Shown: positions 35,589-44,221, counted from the stretch's first letter. The stretch is 64,000 nt of DNA from Ilyomonas sp963790435 (GCA_963790435.1 CAWBOI010000002.1:248001-312000), one strand, 5' to 3'. Notes: generated by a model from the letters alone, not told the origin. Program-made: numbers and translations.

Positions 35589-36866
35589 CTACTCTTTCAC
35601 AACACTTGCGCCTAAAGATGCAAGATGCTCATAAAAATTAGGATAGCTTTTATCAATGGCACCGGCTTCTTCAATGGTTGTTTTGCCTTCAGCCTTCAAT
35701 GCTGCCACAGCGCAAGCCATAGCAATACGATGGTCGTGCCGCGAATGAACCGTTGCTCCTTTTACACAGTTGCCACCATGCACAATCATGATGTTGTCTT
35801 GTAGTTCAATCTTCACACCCATTTTGCCAAACTCATCCTGTAATGTGATGGCACGATTGCTTTCTTTATGTGTTAAACGGTGCACGCCTTCGATCACTGT
35901 TTTACCTTCGCAATAAGAAGCCAGCGCAACAAGTGGCGGAAACAAGTCGGGGCAATCTGTTGCGTTGAATTGAAAAGAGCGCAAAGGCGCATTGCCAACA
36001 TCAATGGTATCGGCAGCAATGGACAGCTTGCAACCACAATCCATCAAAGCTTGCAGAATGGCTTTATCCGCCTGTGTGGACGCTATATCTAACCCTTTCA
36101 CAGTAATGTTTCCGGCTATTGCGCTAGCTACCAATAAAAAGGCGCCGCCGCTCCAATCTCCTTCTACTGTATAATCAATAAACGTGTCCCCGATAGCTGC
36201 AGGCGCATCTATAAATTCAAACGATTCATAGTTGTTATTAATGGGCAAATCGAGCTGAAAAGCCTCCATGACTTTCAGCGTTAAATCAATGTAGGGCTTG
36301 CTTTTTAAATCATCTACATAAATGGTTACATTGTTCGCATCAACAGCCGAAAAAGCAAGCAGTAAACCCGTTAAAAACTGCGAGCTTAACGAGCCATCAA
36401 TGCTGATGTTTTGGGCTTGCAACGGTCCTTTTAATTGAATAGGAAGCTTGCCTTCGTTAGAGGTAATTTGAACGTTTAGTTTTGGCAATATTTCATCAAA
36501 AAAATTCATGGGGCGGGAAAGCAAACTGCCTTCTCCGTTGATGGTGATGGCTTGTTTGCTTAAAGCCATTAACGGCGTAAACATGCGAATACCCAAACCA
36601 CTTTCGCCGCAATTAATTTGATTGGTGATTGGCTGAATGCCATTGCTGATAATTTGCAACGAGCCATCACTCTGTTCATTTACTGTTGCACCTAATGCTT
36701 TGATTACATTCAATGCTGCTTTATCATCGTTGCTGATGCCGGGATTGCGAATGATGCTTTCACCTTTGCGTACTAAAGCTGCTGCACAGGCACGTTGCAT
36801 AGAACTTTTGGATGCGGGTGCAAATAGGTTACCTGATACGGATGATGGTTGTATAATTACTTTCAT
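35589..36866 (-). CDS. aroA: 3-phosphoshikimate 1-carboxyvinyltransferase (EPSP synthase)
   Basis: Sixth enzyme of the shikimate pathway, 425 residues, with the two-lobe inside-out barrel. Marks are FAPASKSSMQRACAAALV (PEP/shikimate-binding Lys-Ser), the NCGESGLGIRMFTPL loop, GSLSSQFLTGLLLA and the C-terminal HSRHDHRIAMACAVAAL. It begins 5 bp after the aroB stop, so both are in one operon. Confidence 0.95.
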   Translation of the reverse strand: MKVIIQPSSVSGNLFAPASKSSMQRACAAALVRKGESIIRNPGISNDDKAALNVIKALGATVNEQSDGSLQIISNGIQPITNQINCGESGLGIRMFTPLMALSKQAITINGEGSLLSRPMNFFDEILPKLNVQITSNEGKLPIQLKGPLQAQNISIDGSLSSQFLTGLLLAFSAVDANNVTIYVDDLKSKPYIDLTLKVMEAFQLDLPINNNYESFEFIDAPAAIGDTFIDYTVEGDWSGGAFLLVASAIAGNITVKGLDIASTQADKAILQALMDCGCKLSIAADTIDVGNAPLRSFQFNATDCPDLFPPLVALASYCEGKTVIEGVHRLTHKESNRAITLQDEFGKMGVKIELQDNIMIVHGGNCVKGATVHSRHDHRIAMACAVAALKAEGKTTIEEAGAIDKSYPNFYEHLASLGASVVKE

Positions 36867-36871
36867 GAAGT

Positions 36872-37895
36872 TTATGCAAACTGTGAAATAATAGGTTCAA
36901 TTTCTTCTATGGTTAGTGGTTGAATTTTGGCTTTTCCTATTTTCTCCAGTAACACATAATGTAGCTCTTTTTTAAATCGTTTCTTATCTGCCTGCATATT
37001 CTGCAAAGCCTTACCTGCGTTGAATTTCAGAAATGTTGGCAAGCCATATTGCTTGATTACTTTTACCAATTTTTCGGTGGCGTTAAAGCCGGTATATTGC
37101 TCACTGATGTGTGCGGCTACCACCATTCCTATTGCAATAGCAAAGCCATGTGGCAATTGATAATCGTTCTCTATCGCATGACCTAACGTGTGACCAAAAT
37201 TGAGCAGTTTTCTTTCGCCTGTTTCAAACTCATCTTCTACTACTACTTTGCTTTTTAATAAGGCATTGCGTTGGATGAGTTTGTTTAATAAGCGAACTAT
37301 CTTTTTGGAAGTCTGCAAGCTTGTGTTGCTCTAACGATTTAAACATCGCTGCATCTTTTATTGCCGCATGTTTAATGATTTCGGCAAAGCCGTTTATCCA
37401 TTCCTGTTTGGGCAAGGTTTGTAAAAACGAATAATCGTACAAAAGAAAAAGAGGCTGGCGAATTAAGCCCACCATGTTTTTATAAACGCCAACATCAACG
37501 CCATTTTTTCCGCCGATGCAGGCATCTACCATAGCGAGGATAGAAGTTGGTACAAAACCAAACGAAATGCCGCGCATGTACACGCCTGCAACATAACCCG
37601 CCATATCTGTAATTACACCACCGCCTACACCAACCAGTGTTGTCTTTCTATCGGCACCCAAGCTAATCATCTGTTGGATAATGTCATCAACTGTTGATTG
37701 GTTTTTATGTTGCTCGCCCGCTTTTACAACAATGGTTTGCCAGCCTTTGAAACGCTTTTTGTTTTTACCGAAAATGTTCTCATCGGTGAGAAGAATGGTG
37801 TTTGTTTTTGCCGATATTTTTTCCAAATGGTCAAAAGAAGCATCGAAATAAAATGTGGTGGCAGAAGATGAAAACTGTATTTTCTTTTTGGTCAT
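36872..37895 (-). CDS. aroB: 3-dehydroquinate synthase, frame broken by one extra base
   Basis: NAD- and metal-dependent second enzyme of the shikimate pathway. The first frame (from ATG 37895) has VKAGEQHKN, GVGGGVITDMAGYVAGVYMRG, FVPTSILAMVDACIGGKNGVD and NGFAEIIKH. It ends early, while the next frame carries LLKSKVVVEDEFETGERKLLNFGHTLGHAIE to the normal C-terminus at 36872. Removing one T of the TTT at 37284-37286 (an A in the coding strand) joins them as SLINKLIQRNALL, giving about 340 residues. Sequencing error in a short homopolymer is the easiest explanation. An exact dispersed 13-mer is at 37800-37812. Confidence 0.9.
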
Positions 37896-38034
37896 TTGTA
37901 AAGAGGTAAAATGAAAAACCATGAGCGCAGTTGAAACCTTGCCCAATTATTTTCAGGACGTACAAGTGAGTGACACAACGATGCTCAACCGGAGTTACAT
38001 AAGCTCGTAACACAAAACTGTATTTTGTATTTCT

Positions 38035-38072
38035 TTCCCTTCTCCACATGTGAAGAAGGGTTAGGGATGAGG
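38035..38072. repeat. Palindromic repeat directly after the DAHP synthase stop (copy C)
   Basis: On the minus strand it opens with CCTCATCCC and ends in the hairpin CTTCTTCAC-AT-GTGGAGAAG. It begins with the base after the DAHP synthase stop codon. Same family as 33027-33065 and 44125-44162. The rest of the gap to aroB (37896-38034) is non-coding. Confidence 0.75.
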
Positions 38073-39161
38073 TCAATCGTTCATTATCTTATTCTGATGA
38101 TTGATGCTTTCCATGTGCACGGCATCAAAATATTTGGTGATAAACTCTTTGCTCAAGCCCAGTTTCGCTGCTTTGGTTGTAACCCGCTCCAGAATTTCGT
38201 TCCAGCGGTTGGTTTGCAAAATGGTAATGTTGTTTTCTTTTTTATAAGAACCAATCTGGTCGGCAATTTTCATGCGCTGACTTAAAATCTGCATCAGTTC
38301 ATCATCGAGATGATTGATTTGCTGGCGCAGCTTATCAAGCGAACCATGATCGGCAGTTGGCACATCTTCATGCCGCCATTGAATTGCATTCAGAAGTTCA
38401 GCCAAACGCTCAGGTGTAATTTGTTGCTTCGCATCGCTCCACGCATGGTCAGGGTCAATATGACTTTCTATGATTAATCCATCATAATCTAAGTCAATCG
38501 CTTCCTGTGCCACTTCTTGAAGAATATCGCGCCTGCCACAAATGTGTGATGGATCGTTAATCATCATCAGTTCCGGATTGCGGCGTTTCATTTCAATGGC
38601 CAGATGCCACATCGGCGCATTGCGGAAATGCGTGTTGCCATACGAAGAAAAGCCACGATGAATCAAACCAATTTGTTTGATGCCTACTTTCGCCACGCGC
38701 TCAACCGCACCCAGCCAAAGTTCCAAATCGGGGTTGATAGGATTTTTGATAAGCACCGGCACATCAACGCCGCGCAACGCATCTGCCACTTCCTGCACGC
38801 TAAACGGATTCACCGTTGTACGCGCACCAATCCAAAGCACATCTACATCAAAATGCAGCGCATCCTGCACCTGCTTTCCGGTTGCCACTTCTACCGCTAC
38901 CGGAATACCGGTGAGCTTTTTCGCCTGTTGCAGCCACGGCAAGCCTTTAGTGCCAATGCCTTCAAAAGAACCCGGGCGAGTGCGTGGCTTCCAGATGCCG
39001 GCACGCATGATATCAACTTTACCTGTTTTTGCTAAGCGTACTGCGGTTTCTGTAACCTGCGTTTCCGTTTCGGCACTGCACGGACCGGCAATGATTAACG
39101 GACGTTTGTTCCATTTTTCCTGTACCACTTCTTTGGCAGATGCTGTTCCAGTTGCTTCCAT
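38073..39161 (-). CDS. aroF: Bifunctional DAHP synthase/chorismate mutase type II
   Basis: First committed enzyme of aromatic synthesis fused with the branch-point enzyme, 362 residues. Residues 20-255 are a DAHP synthase of the class related to AroA(G) (IIAGPCSAETETQV, RAGIWKPRTRPGSFEG, WIGARTTVNPF, LIKNPINPDLELW, GLIIESHIDPDHAWSDA). Residues 275-355 are an AroQ chorismate mutase (LRQQINHLDDELMQILSQRMKIADQIGSYKKENN). The mutase part probably also serves feedback control. This fusion order is the normal Bacteroidota form. Confidence 0.95.
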   Translation of the reverse strand: MEATGTASAKEVVQEKWNKRPLIIAGPCSAETETQVTETAVRLAKTGKVDIMRAGIWKPRTRPGSFEGIGTKGLPWLQQAKKLTGIPVAVEVATGKQVQDALHFDVDVLWIGARTTVNPFSVQEVADALRGVDVPVLIKNPINPDLELWLGAVERVAKVGIKQIGLIHRGFSSYGNTHFRNAPMWHLAIEMKRRNPELMMINDPSHICGRRDILQEVAQEAIDLDYDGLIIESHIDPDHAWSDAKQQITPERLAELLNAIQWRHEDVPTADHGSLDKLRQQINHLDDELMQILSQRMKIADQIGSYKKENNITILQTNRWNEILERVTTKAAKLGLSKEFITKYFDAVHMESINHQNKIMND

Positions 39162-39434
39162 AACACTTTAATTTATGAATTGTGATTTATGATTTGTGAT
39201 GAATGTACAATTTGCTTTTCTTGCCTGCATTCATCTCTTTTGTTTTTACCGATAATATTTAGGAGCTGTCATCGTTCAAAGCCTTAGTGAGCTTCAGTTC
39301 CGGCTATCCGTTACAAGTCCGGCACAAGAGCCTGCGCTCAAACCTTCACCGGTCTTTCCACTTCTATCCGGCAGCCCATCAGCTATAGAATAAGAATTGA
39401 ACTTTGCCAACCTTGTTTGCTAAAAGAACTTTTG
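39162..39434. other. Non-coding block of unknown nature
   Basis: After a low-complexity tgaattgtgatttatgat segment upstream of the DAHP synthase gene and a TTTGTTTTTAC copy (39239-39249), a GC-richer block (about 39255-39390) begins gagctgtcatcgttc. It contains ttccggctatccgttac and ttctatccggcagccc, which share ctatccg. It has no open frame and no tRNA shape. It may be a dispersed repeat or an RNA element; nothing further can be supported. Confidence 0.35.
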
Positions 39435-39809
39435 TTATTTATCTATTTCCAGTTTGAGTAATTGATTCACTTCACTTTCTAAAATTGGAATGTCTTTCGT
39501 TACAATTTTCCAGATAATGACATCATTAATATTATCATAAGCATGAATAATTCTGTTACGCAAATCCACTATCGTTCTTGACTAAGACAATTGAATCTGT
39601 GGATTTATTTTTAATAGCAAATTCATTGCTTCTCCTATAATTTCCAACTCTCTTTCTACAGCTCTTCTTTTGGTTTTGTTCTTTTTATACTCTTCAAAAT
39701 TTCTCTTGCTTTCCAGGTGTTCATAAATTGAAACAATTGCTGTTTTAATATCAAACAGTAACTTTTTTCTTCCAGCATCATATAATCCGCACCTTATTAC
39801 TATTGACAC
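39435..39809 (-). pseudogene. hepT: HepT-like HEPN toxin interrupted by an in-frame TAG
   Basis: DUF86/HepT-type HEPN protein, the RNase partner of MntA antitoxins. The frame from 39809 gives FDIKTAIVSIYEHLESKRNF and ERELEIIGEAMNLLLKINPQIQLS and then meets TAG at 39582-39584. The same frame stays open for 48 more codons (SRTIVDLRNRIIHAYDNI, ending in TAA at 39435-39437). The catalytic R-x4-H motif (RNRIIH) lies after the TAG, so without readthrough the toxin is inactive. It overlaps the end of the MNT gene by about 30 bp. Confidence 0.8.
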
Positions 39810-40086
39810 TTTGAATGAAATAAGGATTCGACAAGGTTTCTTCTGCCACCAACTCTACTTTTTTGTTTAATAAGTTTTCCAATGCATCTATCAAAGAAAA
39901 ATAATTGTTGGCGTATGTTTCAACATCGGTATCAGCCGGAAAGCTTATTAAAAAATCAATATCACTGTTATCATTCATGTTTTCTTTTACAGCACTGCCA
40001 AAAGCATAACCTTTTTGAACGTCATGCTGCCGCATCAGATGTTGTATCTGCGGCAAATATTGCTGTATGATGTTTATTTTCTGCAT
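39778..40086 (-). CDS. mntA: MNT-domain nucleotidyltransferase antitoxin (MntA-like)
   Basis: A 102-residue minimal nucleotidyltransferase. The signature GSAVKENMNDNSDIDFLI (G-S-x(n)-D-x-D) is intact near residues 29-46, with a third acidic residue in KKVELVAEETL. MntA proteins block the HepT toxin by adding AMP residues. The HepT gene follows directly but is broken. The start at ATG 40086 is preferred to 40128, which would overlap the helicase stop. Confidence 0.82.
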   Translation of the reverse strand: MQKINIIQQYLPQIQHLMRQHDVQKGYAFGSAVKENMNDNSDIDFLISFPADTDVETYANNYFSLIDALENLLNKKVELVAEETLSNPYFIQSVNSNKVRII

Positions 40087-40128
40087 TTCGTTTTCTTGCA
40101 ACACCGGATTCATCCGGTGGCTAATCAA

Positions 40129-41814
40129 TTACCGGCTGTTTGCATCATTCATCCGTATTCTTCTGCCTTTGAAATTCTTGCCATCTAAGGCACGAATCAT
40201 CTGGTTGGCACTGCCACGATCCACTTCAATCCAGCTATTCATTTCTTTCATATCCACACGGCCCAGCACCTCTTTGCGCAGATCGCTCATATCGAGAATA
40301 AACTGCAGGAAAGAAGATTTATAAAAGCCATCTTTTGTTCCGAGATTTACAAATAAGCGCATGTAATCGCCCCCCTCATTGTTGAAAGTTCTGCCTTTGG
40401 TATCACGGTAATTTTTTTCATTTTTATCGCCGCCTCTTGTACGGCTTTGGTCGCGTGCACCAGCTTCACGACTATTGCGTCTGTCATCACGAACATTCAA
40501 ATCGCCGGCATTTTCGTAATACTTTAAAAAACGGGCGAATTCCAGTGCTGCCACACGTTTCAGCACTTCTTCCTTGCTTACATCGGCGAAGCGTTCTTCC
40601 AGCATTGGCACATAACTTTCGTAATCTCCATGGCTGATGTCTGCCTGCAGCAATTTATCCATAAAATAAAAGAACTGCTTGCGGCAAACGTCTTTACCAC
40701 TTGGTATTTCTAACTTATGAAACTGCGATTGCACCATGCGCTCTATCTGCCGCAGCTTGCCAATCTCGCGCGAGTGAACAATGCTCATGCTGATGCCTAC
40801 CGCACCGGCACGACCTGTGCGACCGCTGCGGTGCGTGTAAATTTCTACATCATCCGGTAACTCGTAGTTGATAACATGCGTGATGTCTTTTACATCAATG
40901 CCACGTGCGGCAACGTCTGTTGCAATTAAAAGCTGTAAACTTTTATCACGAAACTGACCCATAACTTTATCGCGCTGTGCCTGTGTAAGATCGCCGTGTA
41001 AAGCGTCAATATCATACCCTTCGCGGGTGAGCTTTTCAGCTACTTCCTGTGCATCTAATTTCGTTCTTGTAAAAATCAATCCATAAATGCCGGGATTAAA
41101 GTCTATCAGGCGTTTCAGCGTTTCATAGCGCTGATGACCTGCGGTAACAAAGTATTGATGATCTATATTTTTATTACCTGTGTTGGCTTTACCAATTACA
41201 ATTTCAAACGGCTCTTTCATGTAACGCTTGCTAACCTTGCGTATTTCAGGAGGCATTGTTGCGCTAAAGAGCCAGGTGCTTTCGCGTTTGGGTGTATTCT
41301 GCAGAATGAATTCTATATCATCCTGAAAGCCCATGTTCAGCATTTCGTCTGCTTCATCCAGCACCACGTATTGTATCTGCTCAAGGTTAATGGCTTTGCG
41401 TTCTATCAGGTCTATCAGTCTGCCGGGTGTGGCAACTACTATTTGTACGCCCCGTTTCAAATCTCTTATCTGCGTGCCAATGGATGCGCCGCCATAAACA
41501 GCTACTACATGAATGCTGCGTATGTGTTTTTTAAACAATTCTATTTCACTTACTATCTGTATGCATAGCTCGCGGGTAGGACAAACGATCAATGCCTGCG
41601 GATATTTTTTTTCTGCATCAATCAGTTGTAAAAGGGGTAAACTGTAGGCTGCCGTTTTTCCGGTGCCGGTTTGCGCGAGGCCAATTAAATCTTTGGTGCC
41701 GCTTAATAACACAGGGATTGCTTTTTCCTGTATCTCTGTAGGATTTTCGAAACCTAAATCACTGGTAGCCTTTACCAGCGGCTCAGATAATCCCAATTCT
41801 TCAAATGTTGTCAT
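40129..41814 (-). CDS. DEAD-box RNA helicase with DbpA-type RNA-binding domain
   Basis: A 561-residue helicase. Q motif FENPTEIQEKAIPVLL, Walker A AQTGTGKT, PTRELCIQ, DEAD in VLDEADEML, SAT, and HRSGRTGRAG are in order in residues 1-370. A charged linker rich in Arg/Asp/Gly (residues 440-480) leads to a DbpA-like RRM (residues 485-561; MRLFVNLGTKDGF). Such proteins act in ribosome assembly or cold adaptation. It interrupts the aromatic gene run between tyrA and the DAHP synthase gene. Confidence 0.92.
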   Translation of the reverse strand: MTTFEELGLSEPLVKATSDLGFENPTEIQEKAIPVLLSGTKDLIGLAQTGTGKTAAYSLPLLQLIDAEKKYPQALIVCPTRELCIQIVSEIELFKKHIRSIHVVAVYGGASIGTQIRDLKRGVQIVVATPGRLIDLIERKAINLEQIQYVVLDEADEMLNMGFQDDIEFILQNTPKRESTWLFSATMPPEIRKVSKRYMKEPFEIVIGKANTGNKNIDHQYFVTAGHQRYETLKRLIDFNPGIYGLIFTRTKLDAQEVAEKLTREGYDIDALHGDLTQAQRDKVMGQFRDKSLQLLIATDVAARGIDVKDITHVINYELPDDVEIYTHRSGRTGRAGAVGISMSIVHSREIGKLRQIERMVQSQFHKLEIPSGKDVCRKQFFYFMDKLLQADISHGDYESYVPMLEERFADVSKEEVLKRVAALEFARFLKYYENAGDLNVRDDRRNSREAGARDQSRTRGGDKNEKNYRDTKGRTFNNEGGDYMRLFVNLGTKDGFYKSSFLQFILDMSDLRKEVLGRVDMKEMNSWIEVDRGSANQMIRALDGKNFKGRRIRMNDANSR

Positions 41815-41849
41815 TAATATATTTTAAAAATTTCTGCAAAAGTAAACAA

Positions 41850-42040
41850 TGGAACACGGAGTACACGGACTTCGTGCAAGGATGTTTGAGACTGAGTAAT
41901 GAATAAGTAAGAATGAATATTATGGCAAAACCAAACTTCATTCTTTATCAATTCTACAAATCCCGAACATCCCATTTATCAAGTTCAGACAATCCTCCCC
42001 ATCCGTCCCCACAGTACTGTGGGGATCTGTGTTCTATTTT
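41850..42040. repeat. Composite intergenic repeat, copy 2
   Basis: Shares with 34280-34470, in the same order, the gaacacgga opening, a gaatatta-GGCAAAACCAAAC-ttc block (41924-41936, one base off the dispersed motif), a pyrimidine-rich tail (ctacaaatcccgaacatccc, agttcagacaatcc) and an 18-bp palindrome CCCCACAGTACTGTGGGG (42007-42024), which here is at the far end. No coding content. Confidence 0.7.
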
Positions 42041-42041
42041 C

Positions 42042-42924
42042 TCATTTAATTATCTTTCGAATTTTATTCGCGTTCTCTATTAACTGTTGTAAATATTCAA
42101 CGTTCTCTTTTTCCAAACAAGCTTTGAATTTCCGCAATTGCGAGATGTGTTCGTTCAATACATCCAATACATTTTCTCTGTTTTGCATAAAGATGGGAAC
42201 CCACATCTGCGGGTTGCTTTTTGCCAGCCGCACCGTACTTTCAAAACCAGCAGAAGCAAGGCGGAAAATGGCATCTTCTTCTTTTTCTTTTTCCAACACT
42301 GTATTTGCCAATGCAAATGAAGTGATGTGCGAAATATGACTTACATACGCTACCTGCATATCATGATCGAATGCGCTTAAATACACGAGATACATGCCCA
42401 GTGCTTTGTATAAATTTTCAGCTATTTGCAGCGCATCTTCATCGCTTTCTTCTTTATTGCAAATAACAGTAGCTTTGTCTTTAAAAGCTCCATGCACAGC
42501 GGCTTCGGGACCACTGTATTCCGTTCCCCACATTGGATGCGTAGCCACATATCTGCCGCGGGCCGGATGATCTTTTACCGCATCAATTAAGTTTTGTTTG
42601 GTTGAGCCGGTATCAATGATAACCTGCTGATTGAATGTTGTCCAGCAATTGCGGCAACATAATTTCGCAGGCGCTTACAGGAATAGCCAAAATAATAACA
42701 TCGGCTTTTACCACAGCCGGATAAAGCGGTAGTATTTCATCAACTAAATGCAGCTCCAACGCTTTTTGCTGATTCTCTTTATTGGCATCCACGCCAATGA
42801 CACGCGAGGCAAACCCTTTTTCTTTTAAGGCAATTGCCATAGAGCCGCCAATCAATCCGACACCGATAATAGTGATGGTGATACCCCCCGCCCTAAAGGG
42901 AGCTTTGTTGCCTGCTTCTGTCAT
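42042..42924 (-). CDS. tyrA: Prephenate dehydrogenase, frame broken by one extra base
   Basis: NAD(P)-dependent enzyme making 4-hydroxyphenylpyruvate for tyrosine. The first frame (42613-42924) has TIIGVGLIGGSMAIALKEKGF and stops after MLPQLLDNIQ. The second carries HPMWGTEYSGPEAAVHGAF and the helical dimer domain. Dropping the A at 42630 joins them through NIQQQVIIDTGSTKQNLIDAV, which is the expected sequence, giving about 293 residues. The N-terminal 14 residues (EAGNKAPFRAGG) are encoded by a repeat-like segment. Third gene of the unit controlled by the Phe leader. Confidence 0.9.
42889..42911. repeat. Repeat-like segment read as the TyrA N-terminus
   Basis: On the coding strand it reads AAAGCTCCCTTTAGGGCGGG followed by GGGTATC, with a small CCCTTTAGGG palindrome. 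It looks like one of the common dispersed CCCTTTAGGG-type repeats and supplies codons about 5-14 of tyrA. Confidence 0.5.
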
Positions 42925-42937
42925 TGCTAATTTGTTT

Positions 42938-44122
42938 TCACTTATTTTTTAATCTCACCTTCGGTGGATTTGAGGGCTTCTTGATTCTCTTGATTGCTTC
43001 TTCAAATTTTTCAACGGAGCCACATAAACTGATGCGCACATAACCATTTCCTCTGCTGCCGAAAATGCCTCCCGGCGTAATGAACACATTGGCGTTGTAT
43101 AATATCTCGTCGCTTAGCGCATAGCCATCTTTGTAGTGCGCTGGAATCTTTGCCCAAATAAACAAACCAGCCTGTTGTTTTGAATACGTGCATTGCAGAG
43201 TATCTAACAGTTGATACACTTTTTCTCTTCGTTGTTTATAGACTTCATTGATACTGTCATACCAATCTTTTCCCAGGCTCAAAGCCTTTGCTGCCGCGAG
43301 TTGCAGCGGTAAAAACATGCCGCTGTCCATATTGCTTTTAAAACGCAGCACTTCATCAATTCTTTCTTTTGCACCGCATAATACACCCACACGCCAGCCC
43401 GCCATGTTGCCACTTTTGCTTAACGAATTCAATTCAACTGCAACCTCTTTTGCTCCTTCAATGCTTAACAGACTCATCGGTTCATCATTCAAAATGAAAC
43501 TATATGGATTATCATGGCAGATCAGGATACTGTGCTTCTTTCCAAACTGGATAATTTGTTCAAACAGTTGGCGTGTTGGCAGTTGTCCGGTTGGCATGTG
43601 AGGGTAGTTAATCCACATCAGTTTTACACGCGATAAATCTCTTTTTTCCAACTCATTCCAATCAGGAAAATAATGGTTTTCTTCTCCTAAATCATAATCT
43701 ACGCAAACACCACCAGCAAGCATAACAGCACTTCGGTACGTGGGATAGCCAGGGTTGGGAACCAGCGCTTCATCACCTTCGTTCAGATACGTCATGCAAA
43801 TGTGCATGATGCCTTCCTTGCTGCCAATGAGCGGTAAAATTTCAGTATCTATATTCAAATCAACATTGTAAAATTGCTTGTACCAATCGGCAAAGGCTTT
43901 GCGCAAATGGGGCGAGCCTTTATAACTTTGATAGCCATGAACATTAGGCTTTACACTTTCTTCCTGCAACACTTTTATTACATCGGGATGTGGCGGCAAA
44001 TCAGGGCTGCCGATGCCGAGGTTGATGATGTTTTTGCCCCCCTTATTCAGCGTTTCTATCTCCCGCAATTTTTGCGAGAAATAATATTCGCCGATGCCTT
44101 CTAATCGTTTTGCTGTTTGCAT
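42938..44122 (-). CDS. Aminotransferase class I/II (aromatic operon)
   Basis: Fold-type I PLP enzyme, 394 residues, likely the aminotransferase that makes Phe and Tyr from phenylpyruvate and 4-hydroxyphenylpyruvate, given its place between pheA and tyrA. Seen are NLGIGSPDLPPHPDV, YQSYKGSPHLRKAFADWY, VPNPGYPTYRSAV, INYPHMPTGQ, ICHDNPYSFI, the Schiff-base Lys in NSLSKSGNMAGWRVG and the C-terminal Arg in GNGYVRISLCGS. The last residues (PSNPPKVRLKNK) are written by repeat-like DNA (42954-42980). A palindromic repeat lies 2 bp before the ATG. Confidence 0.92.
   Translation of the reverse strand: MQTAKRLEGIGEYYFSQKLREIETLNKGGKNIINLGIGSPDLPPHPDVIKVLQEESVKPNVHGYQSYKGSPHLRKAFADWYKQFYNVDLNIDTEILPLIGSKEGIMHICMTYLNEGDEALVPNPGYPTYRSAVMLAGGVCVDYDLGEENHYFPDWNELEKRDLSRVKLMWINYPHMPTGQLPTRQLFEQIIQFGKKHSILICHDNPYSFILNDEPMSLLSIEGAKEVAVELNSLSKSGNMAGWRVGVLCGAKERIDEVLRFKSNMDSGMFLPLQLAAAKALSLGKDWYDSINEVYKQRREKVYQLLDTLQCTYSKQQAGLFIWAKIPAHYKDGYALSDEILYNANVFITPGGIFGSRGNGYVRISLCGSVEKFEEAIKRIKKPSNPPKVRLKNK
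42954..42980. repeat. Repeat-like segment at the aminotransferase 3' end
   Basis: On the coding strand it reads AAGCCCTCAAATCCACCGAA then GGTGAG, with a small CACCGAAGGTG foldback. It resembles dispersed CCTCAAATCCCC-type repeats and encodes the last Pro-rich residues of the aminotransferase. Confidence 0.45.
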
Positions 44123-44124
44123 GA

Positions 44125-44162
44125 CCTCACCCCCGACCCCTCTCCACTTGTGGAGAGGGAAG
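44125..44162. repeat. Palindromic repeat abutting the aminotransferase start codon (copy A)
   Basis: It opens with CCTCACCCC and ends in the hairpin CCCTCTCCAC-TT-GTGGAGAGGG. It ends two bases before the ATG on the minus strand, so its hairpin occupies the place of the ribosome-binding region. Family of 33027-33065 and 38035-38072. The rest of the 99-bp gap to pheA is A/T-rich. Confidence 0.8.
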
Positions 44163-44221
44163 CGAAGAAAATTTAGTTTGTTGTAAAATAAATTGTTTTC
44201 ATCATTTTTAAATTCATTCCT

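Noticed and set aside
39250..39395. A tRNA or tRNA-like gene in the GC-richer block
   Set aside because: No cloverleaf pairing and no TTCGA-type T-loop could be found.
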